From contig NZ_CP090975.1 of assembly GCF_021513215.1 (NCBI RefSeq), forward strand, positions 1,881,001-1,945,000: a stretch of 64,000 nucleotides of DNA, read 5' to 3'. Source of the DNA: Suttonella sp. R2A3 (GTDB lineage: Bacteria; Pseudomonadota; Gammaproteobacteria; Cardiobacteriales; Cardiobacteriaceae). The position numbers and the translations under genes are program-made. The notes below the pieces were generated by a model, which worked only from the letters and a program-made list of their open reading frames with translations, was not told the DNA's origin and did not search any database. Below, piece by piece: positions 57,803 to 64,000 of the stretch (positions within the stretch are counted from its first letter, which is position 1; every line of letters begins with the position of its first letter).

Positions 57803-60800
57803 ATGCGTGGTTTATGGCGTGGCTTGTGGCGGATCACAAAATGGTTGCTGATAACCATCCTCTGCTTATTGATCGTGCTATTTGCGGCAGTGTTTTATCT
57901 GACCGGCACAGAGCATGGCTATCGCCAAATCCCCAAGCTGGTGAATACATTCACCAGTTATCGAATTGATTATGAATCATTAAGCGGTACATTTTGGTCT
58001 GAGCAAAGCTGGCGAAAGCTTAAGGTCAGCGGCCCAGCATTAGATTTACAAGCCGAAGAGCTGAGCTTAGATAATGCAACCGCGTTGTTTGCAAAAAAAG
58101 TGGGGATTGCGAGCGCGACGTTTCGTGATGCCACTATCAACTTACACCCGCAGGAAAAACCCCAAGAAGAGCAAAAAGAAGGGGGCATTCCCGAATCGTT
58201 ACCCGATTTACGCCTACCGGTTGATATCGTCTTCCATAATATCGGTTTAGCACGTGTCAGCATCACTCAAGATGACGTGCCGATGCTTGAGATTCATGAA
58301 GCAAATGTAGATGGTGCGTGGCTTGATGGACAACTCGAGCTCACTGGTGATGTGGATACTGATCGTGCGGTGGGCGATCTGTCTGTCGCGATACAAACGT
58401 ATGCCGATTATCCATTGGATATTAATCTTGATGCCGGGTTGGTTAATGACGAAGGTGCGCAGTATCAAAACGTTGTGCTGCGCGGTGAAGGCAGCGCGCT
58501 TAAGCCGAATTTAACGATTAAAGCCAGCGGTGATGCGAGCTTAGATGCTTCGTTAACCGGGGTGATTGATTTAGCGGCGCGTCAATTAGATGCGCGCCTT
58601 GATTGGCAGGAATTCAGCGCCGCAGAAGGCGCGGTTGCGAGCCCTTCCGGAGTGTTAACCTTGGGTGGGGCGTTTGATGATTTAGCGATTGTTTTAGATA
58701 GTGAATTATCGGGGGCGGGCGTACCGACCACTCAGCTTCGCGCACAAGCCAATCTTGGCGCAGACAAACTGCATAATATTGATGTGCTCGCTAAGTTACT
58801 CGATGGCGAAGTGCGGCTCCAAGGTGAGGCAGGTTTTGCTGAGCAGCCAAACTGGCAAGGCGAGCTAGCGATTAGCGGGATTAACGCCAGTAAATACGAT
58901 GAAGCCCTTGATGGCACGATTAACGGTCGTTTGACCACCCAAGGTGAGATGACCAGCGATGGTTTGCATGCGGATGTTTTGGTTGAATCGCTTGATGGGC
59001 AGTGGCAGGGGCAACCGGTAAGCGGTCAGGGGCTGCTTGCGTGGCGTGGTGAGCGTTTAAACGCTGAAGATTTTCAACTTATCTTTGCCGGTAATAGCTT
59101 ACGTGCAAATGGTGGCTTAGGGGGCAGCGACGATACGCTCAATCTAGATATCGAGGCCAAGCATTTGGATGCCGTGGTGGCGGAATTATCTGGGGATGTA
59201 AGTGGAGATATTGCGCTGAGCGGTGCGCTTGATAATCCACAAGTTAAAGGGGCGATCGATTGGCGCGATATTGCTTATCAGGGTGCGTATCAATCAGAAC
59301 AAGGCAAGCTCACCCTTGATGGTGTGCTCAATGCGCTCAATATTCAAGCTGCATTGGTCGCTAGCGGCAAAGATTTACCGCGTAGTGATATTAACGCATC
59401 AGTACTCTATACCCCAGAGCAAGTGCGTGATGTTGATGTTACGCTTAAAGCTGGTGATGGTTCGGCGCATATTAGTGGGGCGGTTGATTTAACCCCGCAG
59501 ATTGCTTGGGACGCAGAAATCACCACCGACCATTTTGATCCTGGGCTGTTCCTTGAAGGCTATAGCGGCAAAGTTGATGCCAAGATCGTTAGTAAAGGAA
59601 ATGTCAGCGCGCTTGGCGGGGTTAATGCGATTGCTGAAATTAAATCGCTTGATGGCCAGTGGTTTGGCGAAGCGTTAAGCGGCGGCGGCACGGTTACTAT
59701 TGAAGATAATAATCTCCGTTTAGACGGTTTAGCGCTTGGTATCGGAAACAACAAATTAAGCTTGGGTGGCGCCTTTGATGGCGAAAAGCTCGATTTTGAT
59801 GTGGACGTTGATGGGCAAAATTTGGCCACGCTTTATGCACCACTTGCAGGTACGTTTAGCGCGAAAGGCCATATTGGCGGCACAAAAAGCCAACCACAGG
59901 CCAAACTCGATGTGTCGGCTAAAAATATCGCCTATCAAGATTATCGTGTGCGAGCGCTTGAAGGCACGGTCGATACATCGTTAGAGCGTGATGGCGCGTT
60001 TGATAATGTGATTAAGATTGATGGCCTAGATTTGGTAGGACAGCGTTGGGAAACGGTCCGCCTAACCACGCAAGGGATTTACCAGGACCACGCGCTTAAA
60101 TTTAGCACCAGCGGTGGCGAAGTTAATGTGGATATGAACGCTGAAGGTGGCCTGAAAGGGCTTGATGCGTGGGCAGGTAAACTCAATGCGCTCACAATCA
60201 AAGGCGAAGGGCTCGACTGGAAACTCACCAAACCAGCCGATGTAACGCTGTCACCCAAAGCGGTCGCGCTCAATCCGTTTTGTTTGAGCGATCCACATTC
60301 GAATTTATGCTTAGATATCGCCTATGCTGAGCAGGCGACAATCAACTACGACATCGCCAAACTATCGCCGAAAAGCTTTGCGTATTGGTTGCCGGATATG
60401 ATCTCGCTCGGCACAGAGGCAAGCGGTAAAGGCACGATCAATATCGATCAGGCAGGCGCCATTAACGGAACAGCGAATATCGCGCTCTCACCGGGTCAGA
60501 TTCGTATTAGCCCACAAGATGGTGCACCGATCACCTTGCATCTGCAAGAAGCCCAGGCAAAAGCGGTATTTTCAGGCTCTGAAGCGAATGTTGGCATGGC
60601 TTTGTCGTTTAGAGATGCGGGAGAATTTATCCTTGATGGTAAGGTGAATAACTTCAGCGATCCGAGTATCGCTGGGCGCTTGCAAATGGATGTGCCAGAT
60701 GTTGGTAAGTTTAAATACCTCGTGCCACAAGTCAGCGAATTACAAGGTCGTGTTCAGGGCGATCTGCGGTTTTCTGGTAAAGCTAGCGATCCGGCAATCG

Positions 60801-61909
60801 GTGGACAGATTATTTTGGATGATGGTCGTGTGGTTATCCCAGAATACTCCACCGAGCTTAATGACATTCGCTTGGAATTATCGGCCAGGCAAAGCGGACA
60901 GATTGATATCTTAGGTAATGTTGGTACACCAGAAGGGGCGCTTGATATCAATGGGGCGTTGAATTTATCTCCTTTGACGCTCAATATGAACCTAAGCGGC
61001 GATCGCTTACTGCTTGCGGATGCTGAGACAATGCGAGTGGTGGCATCCCCAAAGTTTGATGTGGTCATCGACCCTGATACAGGGATCACGCTTAATGGGG
61101 ATGTGCTGATTCCTGAGGCCAAGATTTCGATTCCTGATACTTCATCAGGTCGCAGCCTTTCTGAGGATGTGGTGATCGTTGGTGAGGATAAACAAAATGC
61201 CCAGGAAAAGCTTGAAGAAACGCAAACGCCGTTTAACGCCAAAATTGGTTTGCAGCTTGGCGATAATGTGTATTTTAAAAATAAAGATGTTGATATTCGG
61301 TTGCTTGGCGGCATTAATATCACCATGTTGCCCAGCCAGCCCATCACTGCACGTGGCACAATCTCGATCGCCAGCGGGGAATATAAACTCTACGGTCAGG
61401 AGCTCAATATTGAGCGTGGGGATGTGGTTTTTTCCGGGGGGAATATCGCCAATCCCTACATCAATTTCCTAGCGCTGCGTGAAGTGGAAGATGTGAATGT
61501 TGGGGCTGAGGTTAAAGGCAGCGTGGATACTTTGCAGCTGACCCTTACCTCGACGCCGATTATGCCTGATTCAGCAATTTTATCGTATTTATTATTTGGA
61601 CGATCGCCTGATAGCGGCACCGATGCTAACGCCTTACTACAAGCGGCAGGAAACTACGCCGTGGGTGGCTTGGTGTCTGATGAGATTACCGAAAGCACAG
61701 GCTTGGATGTGTTTGATCTCGGTATCAGCGGTTTAGAAGCCGGTAAATATCTCGGTGAAGATATTTATGTCGGTATGCAAAGCGATTTCTTTAATGCAGT
61801 CACCGAGTTTATTGCCCGCTACCAATTCACTGATCGCTTAAAAGCTGAAGCGAGCACCAGTGGCGATGTGCAGGCAATCGATTTCATCTATGAATTTGAA
61901 ACGGATTGA
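57803..61909 (+). CDS. tamB: Translocation and assembly module subunit TamB
   Basis: Inner-membrane-anchored periplasm-spanning protein of 1368 residues. An N-terminal helix (WLLITILCLLIVLFAAVFYL) is followed by repeating beta segments that form a lipid groove and by the DUF490/TamB C-terminal domain, with DIRLLGGINITMLPSQPITARG-type sequence and AILSYLLFGRSPDSGTDANA. It works with TamA in outer membrane protein insertion and in phospholipid transport. A short lipoprotein gene overlaps its last 20 bases. Confidence 0.93.
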   Translation: MRGLWRGLWRITKWLLITILCLLIVLFAAVFYLTGTEHGYRQIPKLVNTFTSYRIDYESLSGTFWSEQSWRKLKVSGPALDLQAEELSLDNATALFAKKVGIASATFRDATINLHPQEKPQEEQKEGGIPESLPDLRLPVDIVFHNIGLARVSITQDDVPMLEIHEANVDGAWLDGQLELTGDVDTDRAVGDLSVAIQTYADYPLDINLDAGLVNDEGAQYQNVVLRGEGSALKPNLTIKASGDASLDASLTGVIDLAARQLDARLDWQEFSAAEGAVASPSGVLTLGGAFDDLAIVLDSELSGAGVPTTQLRAQANLGADKLHNIDVLAKLLDGEVRLQGEAGFAEQPNWQGELAISGINASKYDEALDGTINGRLTTQGEMTSDGLHADVLVESLDGQWQGQPVSGQGLLAWRGERLNAEDFQLIFAGNSLRANGGLGGSDDTLNLDIEAKHLDAVVAELSGDVSGDIALSGALDNPQVKGAIDWRDIAYQGAYQSEQGKLTLDGVLNALNIQAALVASGKDLPRSDINASVLYTPEQVRDVDVTLKAGDGSAHISGAVDLTPQIAWDAEITTDHFDPGLFLEGYSGKVDAKIVSKGNVSALGGVNAIAEIKSLDGQWFGEALSGGGTVTIEDNNLRLDGLALGIGNNKLSLGGAFDGEKLDFDVDVDGQNLATLYAPLAGTFSAKGHIGGTKSQPQAKLDVSAKNIAYQDYRVRALEGTVDTSLERDGAFDNVIKIDGLDLVGQRWETVRLTTQGIYQDHALKFSTSGGEVNVDMNAEGGLKGLDAWAGKLNALTIKGEGLDWKLTKPADVTLSPKAVALNPFCLSDPHSNLCLDIAYAEQATINYDIAKLSPKSFAYWLPDMISLGTEASGKGTINIDQAGAINGTANIALSPGQIRISPQDGAPITLHLQEAQAKAVFSGSEANVGMALSFRDAGEFILDGKVNNFSDPSIAGRLQMDVPDVGKFKYLVPQVSELQGRVQGDLRFSGKASDPAIGGQIILDDGRVVIPEYSTELNDIRLELSARQSGQIDILGNVGTPEGALDINGALNLSPLTLNMNLSGDRLLLADAETMRVVASPKFDVVIDPDTGITLNGDVLIPEAKISIPDTSSGRSLSEDVVIVGEDKQNAQEKLEETQTPFNAKIGLQLGDNVYFKNKDVDIRLLGGINITMLPSQPITARGTISIASGEYKLYGQELNIERGDVVFSGGNIANPYINFLALREVEDVNVGAEVKGSVDTLQLTLTSTPIMPDSAILSYLLFGRSPDSGTDANALLQAAGNYAVGGLVSDEITESTGLDVFDLGISGLEAGKYLGEDIYVGMQSDFFNAVTEFIARYQFTDRLKAEASTSGDVQAIDFIYEFETD

Positions 61910-62339
61910 TCGAATTACGGTATTCGTTATTGCGGTTGCCACATTTTTAAGCGCCTGCAGAGCACAATTGCCTTTGTCTCATGAGACAGATTTCAATGGT
62001 TATTACGCGAGTAGCGCGTACGTACAGCGCGATCAAGGTGCAGATTGGATCGCTGTGTTCGTTAAAGCGCAAAGCGATCAGACTATGGATATCACGGTGC
62101 GTTCACGTGCTGATGTTAAAAAACCAGCCACTTGTGCATATAAGGCAATAGCGCAGAAGGTAGCGCAGGGCGTGTATCAATCATCGTATAAAGACACGAC
62201 CATTCGTTATCACTTTAGCGAAGCTCAGTTGGAGATTGAAATTCCGAACGCAGAATATGCTACATTAATTCAAGATTTTTGTTCAGGTGGTGCAACCCTG
62301 GCAGGCGTTTATCACAAAACTAATGACGTAATCGACTAA
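61890..62339 (+). CDS. Small lipoprotein downstream of tamB, unknown function
   Basis: Protein of 149 residues with a lipoprotein signal (VFVIAVATFLSAC, Cys at residue 23). The mature part is a small beta-rich domain with two further Cys residues (KPATCAYKA, QDFCSGGA) that may form a disulfide. No family recognised; the size suggests a lipocalin-like or lysozyme-inhibitor-like fold, which is only a guess. ATG 61890 overlaps the end of tamB, so it is likely coupled to the Tam operon. No good ribosome site is seen. Confidence 0.7.
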   Translation: MNLKRIDRITVFVIAVATFLSACRAQLPLSHETDFNGYYASSAYVQRDQGADWIAVFVKAQSDQTMDITVRSRADVKKPATCAYKAIAQKVAQGVYQSSYKDTTIRYHFSEAQLEIEIPNAEYATLIQDFCSGGATLAGVYHKTNDVID

Positions 62340-62430
62340 GGTGCATTTAATAGCGCACATTTACCTGACAGCAATCATTGGCTATGACCAAAACGCTATA
62401 ATCTTCTTTGCTTAAGCTGGAGAAAAAACT

Positions 62431-63294
62431 ATGAAGGCAACATTTTTATTGGTGGCAACAAACCTTGGCGTGATGGCCGTGCTGGCGGTGATTTTTGAGC
62501 TGTTTGGTATCAACCAAGCCTTGGCACAGCAAGGCTCGAGTAGCTGGAGCTTTTTGGCTTTTGCCTGCATTTATGGCTTTGCGGGTTCGTTTATTTCCTT
62601 GATGCTCTCTAAAGGCATGGCCAAAAAACAAATGCGTGTGCAGCTGATTGAAAACCCGAGTAATGATACTGAGCGTTGGTTAGTTGAAACCGTACGTCGC
62701 CAAGCTGAAAAAGCTGGTGTGGGTATGCCGGAAGTGGGTATTTTTCAGCAACCATCTCCGAATGCCTTTGCCACTGGTGCGAATAAAAATAAAGCGTTAG
62801 TCGCTGTGAGTACCGGTTTATTGCAGCATATGAATGCTGATGAAGTGGAGGCTGTGCTCGGGCATGAAATGGCGCACGTGAGTAATGGTGATATGGTGAC
62901 TTCAGCGCTGATTCAAGGCACAATTAACAGCTTTGTGATTGTTTTTGCGCAAATTATTGCCTCGATGCTGAGTCGTGGTAGCAATGGTCGTAGTAGTAGA
63001 GCGGGCTATTTTGCCACCTATATGGTGCTACAAATGGTGCTGGGCTTTTTAGGCTCGATGATTGTGATGTGGCATTCACGCCATCGCGAGTTTAAAGCCG
63101 ATGCTGGTGGCGCGCATTTTGCGGGTAAGCATAAAATGATTGCCGCATTAGAAGCCTTGCAACGTGCGCAACAGCAGGGCGCAGAAGGGGCAATGGCAAA
63201 GGATTTCAAAGCGTTTGGTATTGTGCCGATGAATGGTCTATTCGCCACCCATCCACCGTTAGAAAAACGCATTGCGGCGCTTAAATCGCTATAA
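62431..63294 (+). CDS. htpX: Membrane-bound zinc metalloprotease HtpX
   Basis: M48B protease of 287 residues that helps quality control of inner membrane proteins. Two N-terminal helices, then the zinc site HEMAH (His145, Glu146, His149) in VLGHEMAHVSNGDM, two more helices, and the third ligand Glu in HREFKADAGGA. A TATAAT-like box (62395-62400) lies upstream without a good -35; no clear sigma32 promoter was seen. Confidence 0.95.
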   Translation: MKATFLLVATNLGVMAVLAVIFELFGINQALAQQGSSSWSFLAFACIYGFAGSFISLMLSKGMAKKQMRVQLIENPSNDTERWLVETVRRQAEKAGVGMPEVGIFQQPSPNAFATGANKNKALVAVSTGLLQHMNADEVEAVLGHEMAHVSNGDMVTSALIQGTINSFVIVFAQIIASMLSRGSNGRSSRAGYFATYMVLQMVLGFLGSMIVMWHSRHREFKADAGGAHFAGKHKMIAALEALQRAQQQGAEGAMAKDFKAFGIVPMNGLFATHPPLEKRIAALKSL

Positions 63295-63305
63295 CTGACG
63301 TACTG

Positions 63306-63333
63306 GCGCTACCTGAATGTATTGAGGTAGCGC
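63306..63333. terminator. Hairpin between htpX and the convergent hydrolase gene
   Basis: Nine-base arms GCGCTACCT / AGGTAGCGC with a 10-base loop. The T-rich tail is poor on both strands, so it is a weak or factor-dependent terminator. Confidence 0.5.
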
Positions 63334-63338
63334 TTGAA

Positions 63339-63845
63339 TCAATCTTTCTCGATGTCTTGTAAGAATTGCGTGAATAGCGTGGATAACGTAGGCATCGCAT
63401 CATGGAGCATATGATCGCCAGCAATGAGATGCAAGCTGGCGTTAGTTTGGCGCGCATAGCGCACTGAATGTTCGTATAAAATCACTTCATCATCCCAACC
63501 ATGCACAATACTGATCGGTGCATCTAAATCGAGCGGGTAGCGTTGGTTTGTATAACGCGGCACAAAGAGCGCCGGGGCAATCAAAAATACCCCTTTAAGC
63601 TGTTGACAATGCTTAGCCGCAAGGATTGAGGTATAACCGCCCATCGATGAGCCAAGTAATACGATCGGTTCTTCTAAGGGCTCAACCAAGTGGATTAAGC
63701 GCTTTAAACGTTCATCAGGGTCTTGGGTGTCGCTATCATTCACGCGATGCGTGGTATGGCCTAATTGCTCAGCACTGCGTGCTAAGTAAACCATTTTTTT
63801 CGCGTTTGCTGAGCTGCCGCGACCGTGAGAAAGAATGATATGCAT
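63339..63845 (-). CDS. Small alpha/beta hydrolase
   Basis: Protein of 168 residues of the YqiA/RBBP9-like small hydrolase group. The nucleophile elbow is GSSMGG (VLLGSSMGGYTS, near residue 68), the acid likely the Asp in HGWDDEV, and the base the His in AGDHMLHD. An HGRG-like oxyanion segment (LSHGRGSSAN) is at the start. Substrate unknown. It converges with htpX. Confidence 0.85.
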   Translation of the reverse strand: MHIILSHGRGSSANAKKMVYLARSAEQLGHTTHRVNDSDTQDPDERLKRLIHLVEPLEEPIVLLGSSMGGYTSILAAKHCQQLKGVFLIAPALFVPRYTNQRYPLDLDAPISIVHGWDDEVILYEHSVRYARQTNASLHLIAGDHMLHDAMPTLSTLFTQFLQDIEKD

Positions 63846-64000
63846 GGGTGTCCCTTAGTTAGGATGATAACGGATCTATTGTCGCAGACGGGTCAGCTAA
63901 ATCAAGTCTAATCGTGTATTCACTGCCTATTCTTAATGGCTTATTGAGGCCTTTGTCGATAGACTAAGCGCAGTATTAATCTTTTCATCAGGTGTTCTCG
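63846..64000. other. Right edge, no assignable gene
   Basis: The last 155 bases hold short open stretches on the minus strand that could be the 3' end of a gene starting beyond the window, but nothing in them can be assigned. Confidence 0.4.

Noticed and set aside
60754-61359. Minus-strand ORF of 201 codons inside tamB
   Set aside because: Low-complexity serine/proline-rich shadow of a repetitive gene on the other strand.

Overview
The window is chromosomal DNA of a gammaproteobacterium with a GC content that looks close to 50 percent. Supporting signs are the rplM-rpsI, pheS-pheT-ihfA, yebC-ruvC-ruvA-ruvB and tamA-tamB neighbourhoods, RhlB- and KefF-type proteins, and a fused SiaQM TRAP permease. 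Ectoine synthesis together with sialic acid catabolism suggests a salt-exposed bacterium living on or near animal mucosa. The order cannot be fixed from the sequence alone; a Cardiobacteriales-like lineage is only a guess. No tRNA, rRNA, insertion sequence, prophage or CRISPR array was seen.

Layout. 1-2.5 kb (minus): a K+/H+ antiporter cut by the window edge, its flavodoxin-like partner, and yciB. 2.7-5 kb: rplM (frameshifted), rpsI, scpA, scpB. 5-9.3 kb: two small membrane proteins, an AsmA/YdbH-like protein and a patatin lipase. 9.4-18.2 kb: typA, pheS-pheT-ihfA and yebC-ruvCAB. 18.2-28.3 kb: mdh, a DUF4124 protein, proS, a FadB/FadJ-like enzyme followed by a diverged FadN-like paralogue, truD, and a membrane protein with a helical repeat tail. 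28.4-34.5 kb: fumC, a candidate small RNA, a D-2-hydroxyacid dehydrogenase, a DUF4139 protein, icd and a YqcC-like gene.

34.5-42 kb is a full sialic acid unit. A TRAP system (SiaP, SiaQM) imports the sugar; NanA, NanK and NanE convert it to GlcNAc-6-P; a divergent SIS-domain deaminase (NagB-II type) would finish the path to fructose-6-P once NagA, not seen here, has removed the acetyl group. An RpiR-family regulator sits in the operon and a near-perfect long palindrome lies in the divergent control region. 42-46.8 kb is the ectoine unit: a divergent MarR/EctR-like regulator, then ectA, ectB, two tandem ectC copies and the ectoine-linked aspartate kinase. The DNA between the ectC copies is a decayed copy of the start of the kinase gene, so the tandem duplication and its breakpoints can be read directly.

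46.8-64 kb: prmB, dodecin, an AT-rich patch with one orphan gene, a DJ-1/PfpI protein, superoxide dismutase, photolyase, rhlB, a YgdI-type lipoprotein, metF, murJ, tamA-tamB, a small lipoprotein, htpX and an alpha/beta hydrolase.

The most interesting item is a compact small-RNA gene upstream of fumC on the minus strand. It has a near-consensus promoter, a 5' hairpin, a C/U-rich stretch with two anti-Shine-Dalgarno motifs, and a strong intrinsic terminator. Its anti-SD stretch has extended complementarity to the start regions of siaP, icd and ectC in this same window, which suggests post-transcriptional control of nutrient uptake and the TCA cycle.
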